Positions 15,438-23,916 are shown, counted from the stretch's first letter. The stretch is 64,000 nt of DNA from Alphaproteobacteria bacterium (GCA_016793165.1 JAEULA010000008.1:186001-250000); one strand, 5' to 3'. Numbers and translations are program-made. Notes: generated by a model from the sequence alone, not told the origin.

Positions 15438-16226
15438 ATGGCCTCCCGGTCCTCCGTCCCCAAGCCGCCCGCCGTCCGGCCGCGCGGCTGGTCGCGGCTC
15501 GCGCTGCCGCGCCTCCTGCCGAGCGTGATCGTCGTCCTTGGCCTTGCCGCCGCGCTTCGCGTCGCCGGTGTCGCCCAGCAGGTGGTCGCGGCGATGCCCG
15601 AGCGCACGTCGAAGCTCGCGCGCACGGTCGAGCCCAGCGCCGCACTTATCGCGATCGCGCCGGCCGCCGGTGCCGAGAAGGAGGAGAAGGGCGCGAAGGC
15701 CGACAAGGGCAGCAAGGCCGCTCCGCCGGCCGCGCCGGCGCCTGCCCCCGAGGCGCCCCCGCGACCGAGCGGCGACGAAGGGGCCGGCATGACGCCGGCG
15801 GAGATGGGCGTCCTGCAGGAGCTGGCGCAGCGTCGCGCGGCGATCGACAAGCGCGCGCGCGAACTCGGCGAGCGCGAGGCGATGCTACAGGCGGCCGAGA
15901 AGCAGATCGAGAAGAAGGTCGAGGAGCTCAAGCAGCTCAAGGCGGCCGTCGAAGCCACGCTCAAGCAGCAGGGCGAGGAGGAGGACGGGCGCAAGAAGGG
16001 GCTGGTCAAGATCTTCGAGGGCATGAAGCCGGCCGAGGCAGCGCGGATCTTCGAGCAGATGGACCTTCCCCAGTTGGTCGAGATCATCGAGCGGATGAAG
16101 GACCGCAACGCGTCCGCGATCATGGCGCAGCTGCACCCCGTGCGCGCCAAGCAGGTCGCCGGCGAGCTCGCCAAGCGCCGCCCGGCCGTCCCCGGCGCTC
16201 CCGCCGCGCCGCCGCGCCAGGGCTGA
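15438..16226 (+). CDS. MotE-like flagellar protein with MgtE N-terminal-type domain
   Basis: 262 residues. One N-terminal membrane anchor or signal (around LLPSVIVVLGLAAALRVAGVA), a Lys/Glu- then Pro-rich linker, a long coiled coil (residues ~120-190, QRRAAIDKRARELGEREAML onward) and a C-terminal MgtE_N-like domain (LVKIFEGMKPAEAARIFEQM, LPQLVEIIERMKDRNASAIM). This matches the MotE family of periplasmic motility proteins. In rhizobia MotE is a chaperone for MotC. It probably belongs to the fliL-fliM operon. Confidence 0.82.
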   Translation: MASRSSVPKPPAVRPRGWSRLALPRLLPSVIVVLGLAAALRVAGVAQQVVAAMPERTSKLARTVEPSAALIAIAPAAGAEKEEKGAKADKGSKAAPPAAPAPAPEAPPRPSGDEGAGMTPAEMGVLQELAQRRAAIDKRARELGEREAMLQAAEKQIEKKVEELKQLKAAVEATLKQQGEEEDGRKKGLVKIFEGMKPAEAARIFEQMDLPQLVEIIERMKDRNASAIMAQLHPVRAKQVAGELAKRRPAVPGAPAAPPRQG

Positions 16227-16246
16227 TCGCTGCCCGGCGAACGCGC

Positions 16247-16261
16247 TTTACCGAGTCTTAA
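16247..16261. promoter_or_regulatory. Near-consensus CtrA-type site upstream of cheY
   Basis: TTTA-CCGAGTC-TTAA matches TTAA-N7-TTAA except at one base. It lies 84 nt before the cheY ATG in the 119-nt gap after the MotE-like gene. Confidence 0.4.
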
Positions 16262-16345
16262 GAGCCCCGGATCGAAACTGCTCACCACGTTTCCACAGTT
16301 CGGCCCGAAGCGGCCGTTCACGCGCAGGCGCACAAGGAGAGGCCC

Positions 16346-16732
16346 ATGAGTGTCGACATGTCGATGAACATCCTGATCGTCGACGACTACAAGACGATGT
16401 TGCGTATCGTCCGCAATCTGCTGAACCAGCTGGGTTTCCAGAACGTCGACGAGGCGACCGACGGCAGCCTCGCGCTGCAGAAGCTGCGCGAGAAGAGCTT
16501 CGGCCTCGTGATCTCCGACTGGAACATGGAGCCGATGACCGGACTGCAGCTCCTCAAGGAAGTCCGCTCGGACATCCGGCTGAAGACGACGCCGTTCATC
16601 ATGGTTACCGCCGAGAGCAAGACCGAGAACGTGGTTGCCGCCAAGGAGGCGGGAGTCAACAACTACATCGTGAAGCCGTTCAATGCGGCCACGCTGAAGC
16701 AGAAGCTCGTCTCCGTCATCGGCGACTTCTGA
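16346..16732 (+). CDS. cheY: Chemotaxis response regulator CheY
   Basis: 128 residues, a stand-alone receiver domain. Acid pocket D13-D14, phosphorylation site D58 (VISDWN), the switch Thr in MVTAESK and the Lys in IVKPFNA are all present. NWNMEPMTG-like residues after the Asp are characteristic of CheY proper. The ribosome-binding site AAGGAGAGG precedes the ATG. It heads a cheY-cheZ-TPR operon and is expected to bind FliM. Confidence 0.94.
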   Translation: MSVDMSMNILIVDDYKTMLRIVRNLLNQLGFQNVDEATDGSLALQKLREKSFGLVISDWNMEPMTGLQLLKEVRSDIRLKTTPFIMVTAESKTENVVAAKEAGVNNYIVKPFNAATLKQKLVSVIGDF

Positions 16733-16758
16733 CCGCATCTCGCTCCGGGGGTCGTGCC

Positions 16759-17385
16759 GTGCGAACCGCCAATGCCGCTGCCGTCAATCGGGCCGATCGT
16801 GCCGAGATCACCGAGGTGGTCGAGAGCATCGTGAGCAGCCTCTCGGGCGACCTCTCCGCCGGCGACATCCAGATCTACTCCGAGCTCGAGAGCCTCGCGA
16901 GCTTCATCCGCGACGCCAAGTCGGAGATCGCGGCGCTGCAGCCGCACGAGATCCGCGAGAAGCACCTGCCGTCGGCGACCGACGAGCTCGACGCCATCGT
17001 CGGCGCGACCGCCGATGCGACGCACACGATCCTCGATGCCGTGGAGACGGTGGAGAAGGTCGCGGCATCGCTGCCGCCGGAGACCGGCCAGCTGCTTTCT
17101 GACCCGGTCACCGCGATCTACCAGGCGTGCAGCTTCCAGGACATCACGGGGCAGCGGATCAACAAGGTCGTGAAGACCCTCAAGCAGATCGAGAACAAGG
17201 TCGATCAGCTCCTGGGAGCCTTCGGCGACGAGGTCGCCCGCGAGCGCACGCGCGCCCAGGCGGAGCAGGAGGCCGCAACGGCGAAGCAGCGCGAGGCGCG
17301 TTCCGAGCACCTCCTCAACGGCCCCCAGTCGCCGCAGGCCGCGGTCAGTCAAGCGGACATCGACGCGCTGTTCGACAAACCGTGA
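16759..17385 (+). CDS. cheZ: CheY-P phosphatase CheZ
   Basis: 208 residues. The long helical hairpin is visible (residues ~20-150) with the catalytic segment SFQDITGQRI, in which Asp and Gln correspond to D143 and Q147 of E. coli CheZ. The C-terminal SQADIDALFDKP is the short CheY-binding peptide. It ends the CheY-P signal. It sits 26 nt after cheY, and its stop overlaps an upstream GTG of the next gene. Confidence 0.93.
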   Translation: MRTANAAAVNRADRAEITEVVESIVSSLSGDLSAGDIQIYSELESLASFIRDAKSEIAALQPHEIREKHLPSATDELDAIVGATADATHTILDAVETVEKVAASLPPETGQLLSDPVTAIYQACSFQDITGQRINKVVKTLKQIENKVDQLLGAFGDEVARERTRAQAEQEAATAKQREARSEHLLNGPQSPQAAVSQADIDALFDKP

Positions 17386-17390
17386 CGCCG

Positions 17391-20300
17391 ATGGAGGGGG
17401 CTCCACGCACAGGCCGACGGCTCCGCCGCGGCATCCCGACGATCGACTGGCTGCGCGCGGCAGTGCTGCCCGCCCTCGCTCTTGCCCTCGTCGCCGGCGG
17501 CTTCGCCGCGGCGTCGGCGGCCGACCGAATCCTCGTGCGCATCGGCAATCACGCCGGCTACGACCGGGCGGTGATCGATTGGCCCGGGGTCGTCGATTAC
17601 GACGTCGCCGCGGAGGACCGCCAGGTCCGCATCACCTTCGCCCGCGCCGCCGATCTCGATCTGGCCCCCATGCTGCGCAAGTTCGGCAGCGTGGCGAGCG
17701 ACCTCAAGGCCGAGACCGCCGGCGAGGCGACGACGCTGAGCTTCGCGCTGCCGCCTCGGGTCCAGCTCAAGCATTTCCGCAACGAGAAGTCCGTGGTGCT
17801 CGACTTCGTGCGCGACGTCGCGCCGAGCGCCCCGCCGCTCGAGCCCGCGAGCATGCGCGCGCTGGCGCAGGAGCGTCGCGCCAAGGGGCGCGATGTCGCG
17901 CCGACGCCCGGCCAGCCGCCCGCCGCTCCGTCACCGCCTCAGTCCGCGGCCGCCCAGCCCGCGTCGCCGGCCGCCGCCGCACCCGGCGCATCGCCGCCGC
18001 AGGCGGCGTCGGCATCGCCGGCGTCCGCGCCCGCGGCGCAACGCCCGGCCGGATCGCCGCCGCCCGCGCCGGAAGCGCCCCAGCTCTCGGGCCAGATCCT
18101 CGTGCCGCCGCCGCCGCCGGCGTCCAACGCCGGCCTCGCCGCGCTTCCAAATCCGGCGCTGCAGCCGCCGCAGCCGTTGATCCCGCCGAGCCCTCCCGTT
18201 GCCGCGAGTGCGCCGGCCCGCGCCGTGGAGCCGCCACCGGCCGAGGTGCCGCCACCTTCGTCGACACCGGCGCGCGCCGCGCCGGCGGCCGAGGGTTCCG
18301 CGGAGGCCGCCACGCCACCGGCCCCGGCCGCGCCTCCTGCGCCGGCCTCGCCACCCTTAGAGGCGCCGGCCGTCGCGCCGCCGCCCGTGCCGCCGCTCGT
18401 CGTCGGCCCGCTGCCCATGCGCAACAACGGCGCCGCCGAGCGTGTGACGGTCGAGGTGCAGCCGAGCGCGGTCGGCTACCGGCTGCGCATCCCCGTGCGC
18501 GAGACGACCGGCGTCGCCGCGTTCATGCGCGGCAATGTCGCCTGGATCGTGCTCGATTCACGCCTTGCGCTCGATCTCGCGAAGCTGGTGGCCGCCCGCA
18601 ACGAGATCGGCATCGCCGACACGATGATCGTCGAGGCGCCCGTGACCGCGACCGTGCTGCGGGTCGCGCCGCCGGGACGCGGCGGCATCGGCGTCCTGCG
18701 CGAGAACGGAGCGTGGGTCTTCGAGCTCGGCCCGCGCGCCCCCGTGCCGCTGCGGCCGATCGACGCCGTCGTCCGCGGCAATCCCGACGGCACCGGCGGG
18801 CGCCTGGTCGTCGATCTCCCCGGCGGTCGGCCCACGCTGCGCGTGAAGGATCCGGAGCTCAAGGACGAGCTCCAGATCGTTCCGACCACGACGCACGGTG
18901 CCGCGGTCACCACCCCGCGCGCCCATGGCGAGTTCCGCGTGCTGCCCGCGGCACAGGGCTTCGTCGTCGTGCCGCTCTCCGATCGCGTGGTCACGCGCTT
19001 CGCGGGCGAGATCGTCGAGGTCGTCGGCGGTGTCGATCTCGTCGTGACCGAGGGCCTGGCGACGGCATCGGGCACGGAGGCGCCGCGACGCCAGCAGCTG
19101 CTCGATGCGGCCGCATGGGCGAAGATTTCCCGTCCCATCGACGCGGAGAAGCAGGCCCTGCATCGCGCCGTGGCGATGGCCGTGCCGCAATCGCGCGGCA
19201 ACCAGCGCCTGGCGCTTTCCCAGTTCCTGTTCGCGCACGGCTACTACCACGAGGCCCTCGGCCAGCTGCGGATCCTCGACACCGAGGCGCCGAAGACGGC
19301 GGGGCTGCCCGCCACGCGGCTGCTGCATGCGGCGGCGGCGATGCTCGCCGACGATCTCGAGGACGCCGAGCGGACGATCGCCCACGCCTCGCTCGCGCAG
19401 AACAACGAGGCGGCGCTGTGGCGCGGCCTGCTCATGCTCAAGCAGGGCGACGCGAAGGGCGGACTCGAGCACGTGCGTCGCGGAATGGAGTTCGCGGAGC
19501 GCTACCCGACACCGATGGGGCCGCGCGTAGCCATCGCGATCGCCGAGACGCACATCCTCGCCGGGCAGGCCGACGAGGGCGGCCGCTTCCTCGAGATCGC
19601 GCAACGCCAACCCCTCGGCGACAGCGACCGGCAGCGGATCCAGCTGCTGCGGGGGCATCTGCTCGCCAGGCAGGGCGATGCCGCCGGCGCCGTGGCGCGC
19701 TGGTCCGAACTCGAGAAGTCGATGCCGTCCCCTGCGCGCACCGAAGCGATCATCGCCCGTGTGCAGCTGCAGATCGCCGCCAAGCAGATCGATTACGGGC
19801 AGGGCATCGAGACGCTCGACCGTCTCCGCTATGCCTGGCGCGGCGACCGTCTCGAGCTCGATACGCTGGTCGCGCTGTCGCGCCTGCATGCCCGGAACCT
19901 GAACTTCCGCGCGGCGCTCACGACCCTGCGCGACGCCGCGGCGAACTTCCCGCAGGCGCGCGAGGCGGGCGCCGTCCTCTCCGAGATGGACCTCGTCTTC
20001 GCCAAGCTGTTCCTCGACGGCGAGGCCCGCAAGCTTCCGCCGGTGCAGGCGATCGCGCTGTTCGACGAGTTCCGGGACCTCGTGCCGATGGGAAGCCGCG
20101 GCGACCAGATGGTCCGCAATCTCGTCGACCGACTGGTCCAGGTCGACCTGCTCGATCGCGCCGTGCAGATCCTCGATCACCAGATCAAGCATCGCTCGAC
20201 CGATGTCGAGCGGCCCGAGCTCGGCGCCCGGCTCGCCCTGGTGCGGCTCATGGATGGAAACCCGGAAGCCGCCATCACGTCCCTGCGCGAGACCGATTCC

Positions 20301-20798
20301 GCCGCGGCGGCGCCCGAGGTTCGCGCCGAGCGCAAGCGCATCGCGGCGCGCGCCTTCGCCGAGCTCGGCCGCGGCTCCGAGGCGATCGTCGAACTCGCCG
20401 GCGACATGTCGGCCGAGGCCGACCGCATGCGGGTGGAGATCCTGCGCAAGGGGCGCGAGTGGAAGGAATCCGCCGCGGTGCTCGGTCGCCTGGTCGGAGA
20501 ACCGCCGTCGCCGGGCGAGGAGCTGCGCGAAGGGCAGGGCCTCGACGTGCTCCACTATGCGACGGCGCTGGGTCTGGCGGGCGACGAGGCGGCGCTGCAG
20601 CAGCTGCGCGAGCGCTTCGGGCCGGCGATGGAGAAATCGCCGTACAAGGCGCTGTTCGACGTGATCGGCGGGCAGCGCGGCGAGGTTCCGTCCGACATGG
20701 AGGCCGTGGCCCAGCGCATCGAGGCCGTCGCGCCGTACCAGTCCTTCCTGCAGGCCTATCGCGAGCGTTTCAACGCCAAGAGCGCCGGCGGCAGCTGA
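17391..20798 (+). CDS. Giant envelope TPR protein of the cheYZ operon
   Basis: 1135 residues from ATG 17391. A GTG at 17382 that overlaps the cheZ stop would add three more residues. Order of parts: a signal/anchor segment (LRAAVLPALALALVAGGFAA, ~residues 18-38); a small AMIN-like beta domain (RILVRIGNHAGYDRAVIDW); a Pro/Ala-rich linker of about 190 residues; a second beta-rich region (~residues 340-560); and a helical C-terminal half of TPR-like repeats. No enzymatic motif was seen. Export to the periplasm is inferred. The AMIN-like start suggests peptidoglycan or septal/polar localisation. Its function is unknown; translational coupling to cheZ suggests a role in motility or chemotaxis. Confidence 0.8.
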   Translation: MEGAPRTGRRLRRGIPTIDWLRAAVLPALALALVAGGFAAASAADRILVRIGNHAGYDRAVIDWPGVVDYDVAAEDRQVRITFARAADLDLAPMLRKFGSVASDLKAETAGEATTLSFALPPRVQLKHFRNEKSVVLDFVRDVAPSAPPLEPASMRALAQERRAKGRDVAPTPGQPPAAPSPPQSAAAQPASPAAAAPGASPPQAASASPASAPAAQRPAGSPPPAPEAPQLSGQILVPPPPPASNAGLAALPNPALQPPQPLIPPSPPVAASAPARAVEPPPAEVPPPSSTPARAAPAAEGSAEAATPPAPAAPPAPASPPLEAPAVAPPPVPPLVVGPLPMRNNGAAERVTVEVQPSAVGYRLRIPVRETTGVAAFMRGNVAWIVLDSRLALDLAKLVAARNEIGIADTMIVEAPVTATVLRVAPPGRGGIGVLRENGAWVFELGPRAPVPLRPIDAVVRGNPDGTGGRLVVDLPGGRPTLRVKDPELKDELQIVPTTTHGAAVTTPRAHGEFRVLPAAQGFVVVPLSDRVVTRFAGEIVEVVGGVDLVVTEGLATASGTEAPRRQQLLDAAAWAKISRPIDAEKQALHRAVAMAVPQSRGNQRLALSQFLFAHGYYHEALGQLRILDTEAPKTAGLPATRLLHAAAAMLADDLEDAERTIAHASLAQNNEAALWRGLLMLKQGDAKGGLEHVRRGMEFAERYPTPMGPRVAIAIAETHILAGQADEGGRFLEIAQRQPLGDSDRQRIQLLRGHLLARQGDAAGAVARWSELEKSMPSPARTEAIIARVQLQIAAKQIDYGQGIETLDRLRYAWRGDRLELDTLVALSRLHARNLNFRAALTTLRDAAANFPQAREAGAVLSEMDLVFAKLFLDGEARKLPPVQAIALFDEFRDLVPMGSRGDQMVRNLVDRLVQVDLLDRAVQILDHQIKHRSTDVERPELGARLALVRLMDGNPEAAITSLRETDSAAAAPEVRAERKRIAARAFAELGRGSEAIVELAGDMSAEADRMRVEILRKGREWKESAAVLGRLVGEPPSPGEELREGQGLDVLHYATALGLAGDEAALQQLRERFGPAMEKSPYKALFDVIGGQRGEVPSDMEAVAQRIEAVAPYQSFLQAYRERFNAKSAGGS

Positions 20799-20974
20799 GA
20801 CCCGACGCCGGCGTTGCGTCGGCCCCGGCGGCGATGCCACGCGGTCTCGAAGTCACCTTTGGACGATCGCCGTCCGGACGGGGGCGCGCGGGGGCGTGCC
20901 CCGGCCGCGGACTTTGCCGCGCCGGACGCCGCCGGTCCGACGCCGTGTCGAAGCCGCGGCGCCGGCGCTCGGCG

Positions 20975-21727
20975 TCAGCCGCCGGTCGTCGGCCCGAAGC
21001 TCTGCACCAGCGAGCCGGCGACGAGATGCCAGCCGTCGACGAGCACGAAGAACACGAGCTTGAAGGGGAGCGAGATGATCGCCGGCGGCAGCATCATCAT
21101 GCCCATCGACATGAGCACCGAGGCGACGACCATGTCGATGACGAGGAAAGGGACGAAGAGGAGGAAGCCGATCTCGAAGGCGCGCTTGAGCTCGCCGATC
21201 ATGAATGCCGGGACGAGGATGCGCAGCGACACGTCGCCGCCGGCATTGGGCTGCGTCACCCCGGCGAGATCGCCGAACAGTTTCAGGTCCTGCGGCCGGG
21301 TATGGGCGATCATGAAGTCGTGCAGCGGCTTGGCGATCCGGGCGAAAGCCTCGATCTCGGTGGCGCGACCGTCCATCAGCGGCGCGACGCCGTCGCGGTA
21401 GATCGCCTCCAGGGTGGGCGCCATGATGAAGGCGGTCAGGAACAGCGCCAGGCTGATGATCACCGCGTTCGGAGGCGTCTGCTGCAGGCCGATGGCGCTG
21501 CGCAGGAACGACAGCACGACGACGATGCGGGTGAACGAAGTGACCATCACGAGGATCGACGGGGCGAGGCTCAGCACGCCCATCAGCACGAACAGCTGGA
21601 CGATGCGGCCGGTCGTCGTCGGGCCGTCGCCGAAGTCGATCGACACGCTCTGCGCCGCCGCCGAGGTGGCGGCGAGCGCGATCGCGGACGCGGCGAAGGC
21701 GGCGAGGCGGGTGGTGCGGCTGGTCAT
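20975..21727 (-). CDS. fliP: Flagellar export gate protein FliP
   Basis: 250 residues. A cleavable signal peptide (MTSRTTRLAAFAASAIALAATSAAA) is followed by four membrane segments and the signatures LAPSILVMVTSFTRIVVVLS, QTPPNAVIISLALFLT, RILVPAFMIGELKRAFEIGF and FLVIDMVVASVLMSMGMMML. It forms the export-gate pore with FliQ and FliR. The start overlaps fliO by 4 nt. It converges with the TPR gene. Confidence 0.96.
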   Translation of the reverse strand: MTSRTTRLAAFAASAIALAATSAAAQSVSIDFGDGPTTTGRIVQLFVLMGVLSLAPSILVMVTSFTRIVVVLSFLRSAIGLQQTPPNAVIISLALFLTAFIMAPTLEAIYRDGVAPLMDGRATEIEAFARIAKPLHDFMIAHTRPQDLKLFGDLAGVTQPNAGGDVSLRILVPAFMIGELKRAFEIGFLLFVPFLVIDMVVASVLMSMGMMMLPPAIISLPFKLVFFVLVDGWHLVAGSLVQSFGPTTGG

Positions 21728-22005
21728 GACGGCGTCTCCGCGGCCGGGCGGCCGGGATGGAGGCGGGTGACGCCGGCGGGGCCGCAGGCGAGGAGGTGCT
21801 CGGTGTCGTCGTGGCGCACGAGCACGAGGCGCGTGCGGTTGTCGATCGCGGCGCTCTCGAGGATCACGAGGCGCCGCCGGCGACCGCCGGCGAGCACCGT
21901 GCCCGTGCCGAGATGGCGCTTGGCGAGCCAGGTCGCGCCGGCGATCAGCGCCAGGACGATGCCGAGTGCGAAGCTGAAGCGCAGTAGGACGTCCAGGTCG
22001 AGCAT
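21724..22005 (-). CDS. fliO: Flagellar protein FliO
   Basis: 93 residues. One N-terminal membrane segment (LLRFSFALGIVLALIAGATWLA), then the cytoplasmic FliO domain with GRRRRLVILESAAIDNRTRLVLVRHDDTEHLL, the pattern L-x-V-x-E-x2-x-L-D-x-R-x2-L-V-L-V typical of the family. FliO scaffolds FliP assembly. ATGA overlaps with both the upstream 81-residue gene and fliP show one operon. Confidence 0.88.
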   Translation of the reverse strand: MLDLDVLLRFSFALGIVLALIAGATWLAKRHLGTGTVLAGGRRRRLVILESAAIDNRTRLVLVRHDDTEHLLACGPAGVTRLHPGRPAAETPS

Positions 22006-22250
22006 CAGCGGGGGACCTCGGCGAAATCGCGCTCGAGGCGGGCAAGGGTCTCGACGATCCGCCCGAGCCGCGCGAGCACGGCGGGGCGGCCGGCGGCGTC
22101 GACCTGCAGCGCCTCGCGGCACAGCGCGTCGACGCGATCGGCGAGACCGTCGAGATCGCAGGCTTGGCCTGCGGCCATGGCGCCGAGCGCGCTCGCGAGC
22201 TGGCTTTCGACGCCGTCGAAGAGGCGGTGGACGACCGGGGCCTGGCTCAT
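22005..22250 (-). CDS. Small unknown helical protein of the fliOP operon
   Basis: 81 residues, no membrane segment or known motif. It is predicted to be all-helical with regular Leu/Ala spacing (LADRVDALCREAL, VLARLGRIVETLARLERDF). Its size and helix pattern recall FliT/FlgN-type export chaperones, but I see no specific match. It is coupled at both ends: 4-nt overlap with the FlhB-like gene and the ATGA overlap with fliO. Real because of this packing and its codon pattern; function unknown. Confidence 0.72.
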   Translation of the reverse strand: MSQAPVVHRLFDGVESQLASALGAMAAGQACDLDGLADRVDALCREALQVDAAGRPAVLARLGRIVETLARLERDFAEVPR

Positions 22251-22564
22251 CGCGATGCTCCGGGGCCCGGATCGCGCTGGTAGATGTAGGAAAGGATCTG
22301 CGCCACGGCCACGTAGGCCTCCACGGGGATGAAGCTGTCGACTTCGACGGCGGCCAGCAGGCTCGCCAGCGAGGCGTCGCGACGGACGGGCACGCCATGC
22401 GCCTCGGCGAGGCGCTCGATGGTCTGGGCCAGCTCGCCCTGGCCCTTGGCGACGACGCGCGGCGCCTCGTCGTGGTCGCGCGCATAGGCGAGCGCGATGG
22501 CGACGTCCGTCTTCGGCGCCTGGGGCGCCCGGGAGGGGTCGGGTGGGGCGGGGCGATCGGTCAC
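22247..22564 (-). CDS. flhX: FlhB C-terminal-domain homologue (FlhX-type)
   Basis: 105 residues from a GTG at 22564. It corresponds to the cytoplasmic autocleaved part of FlhB: VAIALAYARDHDEAPRVVAKGQGELAQTI, then HGVPVRRDASLASLLAAVEVDSFIP and VAQILSYIYQ. The NPTH autocleavage loop itself is not present, as in known FlhX proteins, which can substitute for the FlhB C-terminal fragment in export-specificity switching. A full-length flhB is also present at 24971-26068. It is the first gene of the flhX-orf81-fliO-fliP operon, just downstream of a perfect CtrA-type site. Confidence 0.85.
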   Translation of the reverse strand: MTDRPAPPDPSRAPQAPKTDVAIALAYARDHDEAPRVVAKGQGELAQTIERLAEAHGVPVRRDASLASLLAAVEVDSFIPVEAYVAVAQILSYIYQRDPGPGASR

Positions 22565-22605
22565 GGCGGGGCGCGCTCTAGGGAGGCAATCTCGGCCCCG
22601 AGTGG

Positions 22606-22620
22606 TTAACGCGCGCTTAA
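22606..22620. promoter_or_regulatory. Perfect CtrA-type site between flhX and flgB
   Basis: TTAA-CGCGCGC-TTAA matches the consensus exactly. It is 42 nt upstream of the flhX start on the minus strand and 108 nt upstream of flgB on the plus strand, so it could control both operons. Confidence 0.65.
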
Positions 22621-22727
22621 GCACATGGGAAAAACTTGCCTCGAGTTTTACCTGCTTTTAATCCGATGCGTGGGACCGTCCCCTGCGCCCGAGGCCCATC
22701 GTGCCCGCGCGCCGCAGGACGACGGAC

Positions 22728-23129
22728 ATGGATCTCACGCGACTCCCGCTCTTCTCCTTCATCACTCAGCGCATGACGTGGCTGGGCGAGCGGCAGAAGG
22801 TGCTTGCCGAGAACATCGCGAACGCGGACACGCCCGGCTATCAGGCGAAGGACCTGAAGCGCTTCGACGTCGACGCCGCCGCGCATGCGGCCGGCCGGCG
22901 CCTGGGCCTCGCGGTCACCAGTTCCGCCCATGCCGCGGGTGCCGGCGCGACGACGAGCTACGGCACGATCAAGGTCAAGCCGCTGGAGACGACCCTCTCC
23001 GGCAACACCGTGTCGGTCGACCGCGAGCTGATGAAGTCCGCGGACACCGCGATGGACTACCAGCTCGTCACCAATCTGTACCGCAAGCAACTGTCGATGC
23101 TGCGCTCCGTGCTCGCGCGCGGCAGCTGA
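22728..23129 (+). CDS. flgB: Flagellar proximal rod protein FlgB
   Basis: 133 residues. MDLTRLPLFSFITQRMTWLGERQ and VLAENIANADTPGYQAKDL are the rod-protein N-terminal signature, and the C-terminus (AMDYQLVTNLYRKQLSMLRSVL) is the paired helix. The ATG at 22728 is used over an upstream in-frame codon because it matches the family N-terminus. It is first in a run of seven plus-strand genes: flgB-flgC-fliE-fliQ-fliR-flhB-cckA. Confidence 0.95.
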   Translation: MDLTRLPLFSFITQRMTWLGERQKVLAENIANADTPGYQAKDLKRFDVDAAAHAAGRRLGLAVTSSAHAAGAGATTSYGTIKVKPLETTLSGNTVSVDRELMKSADTAMDYQLVTNLYRKQLSMLRSVLARGS

Positions 23130-23150
23130 GCCTGAGGAGTCACACGCATC

Positions 23151-23561
23151 ATGGATCTCTCCGCCGTCCTGAGGATCTCCGCCGCCGGCATGGATGCGCA
23201 GGGCACGCGCATGCGCACGATCGCCGAGAACATGGCCAATGCCGACGCGCTGCCGACATCGCCGGAGCAGGATCCCTACCGCCGCAAGACGGTGGCGTTC
23301 CGCAACGTGCTCGACCGCGCGAGCGGCGTGCAGATGGTCCGCGCGGACAGGATCCTGAAGGACAAATCGGATCCGCGGCTCAAGTACGACCCGACCCATC
23401 CCGCGGCGGACGAGCGCGGATACGTCAAGACGCCCAACATCAACACGCTCGTCGAGGTCATGGACATGCGCCAGGCGCAGCGGACCTACGACGCCAATCT
23501 CGGCGTGATCGAGATCGCGAAGTCGATGATCACCCGCACCATCGACATCCTGCGCGGCTGA
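23151..23561 (+). CDS. flgC: Flagellar proximal rod protein FlgC
   Basis: 136 residues. Rod signature ISAAGMDAQGTRMRTIAENMANADAL with YRRKTVAF, and the C-terminal GYVKTPNINTLVEVMDMRQAQRTYDANLGVIE typical of FlgC. A GAGG ribosome-binding site lies about 13 nt upstream. 21 nt after flgB. Confidence 0.96.
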   Translation: MDLSAVLRISAAGMDAQGTRMRTIAENMANADALPTSPEQDPYRRKTVAFRNVLDRASGVQMVRADRILKDKSDPRLKYDPTHPAADERGYVKTPNINTLVEVMDMRQAQRTYDANLGVIEIAKSMITRTIDILRG

Positions 23562-23592
23562 GCGCGCAACCCGGCACCGGGGAGAGTGAGCC

Positions 23593-23907
23593 ATGAAGGT
23601 CGGATTCAACGCCGCCGCGAGCGCCTATGCGAGCGTCCTCAAGCGCAGCGCCGCCTCGGGGCCGGAGGCCGCCGCGGCCGCGAAGCCGGGGCAGGGCTTC
23701 GGCGAGATGGTGAAGTCGGCGGCCGAGAACGTCGTCGGCCAGCTCAAGGCCGGCGAGGCGACGACGCTGGGTGCGGTCAGCGGCAGGCCCGACATGACCC
23801 AGGTCGTGACCGCGGTGTCGAACGCCGAAGTGACTCTGCAAGCTGCGGTCGCGGTCCGGGACAAGGTCATCCAGGCCTATCTCGACATCGTCCGCATGCC
23901 GATCTGA
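23593..23907 (+). CDS. fliE: Flagellar hook-basal body protein FliE
   Basis: 104 residues. It is the adaptor between the MS-ring/export gate and the rod. C-terminal motif VSNAEVTLQAAVAVRDKVIQAYLDIVRMPI is diagnostic. A good ribosome-binding site (GGGGAGAGTGA) precedes the ATG. 31 nt after flgC, 9 nt before fliQ. Confidence 0.95.
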   Translation: MKVGFNAAASAYASVLKRSAASGPEAAAAAKPGQGFGEMVKSAAENVVGQLKAGEATTLGAVSGRPDMTQVVTAVSNAEVTLQAAVAVRDKVIQAYLDIVRMPI

Positions 23908-23916
23908 CGCCCGGCC

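Noticed and set aside
17579..22609. 1676-codon plus-strand open frame crossing the TPR gene, fliP and fliO
   Set aside because: It is a high-GC artefact, extremely Arg-rich, and overlaps several well-supported genes in other frames.
22627..22639. Sigma54-like TGGGAAAAACTTGC element before flgB
   Set aside because: GG-to-GC spacing is 9 nt, one short of the strict sigma54 spacing; kept out although the position is attractive.
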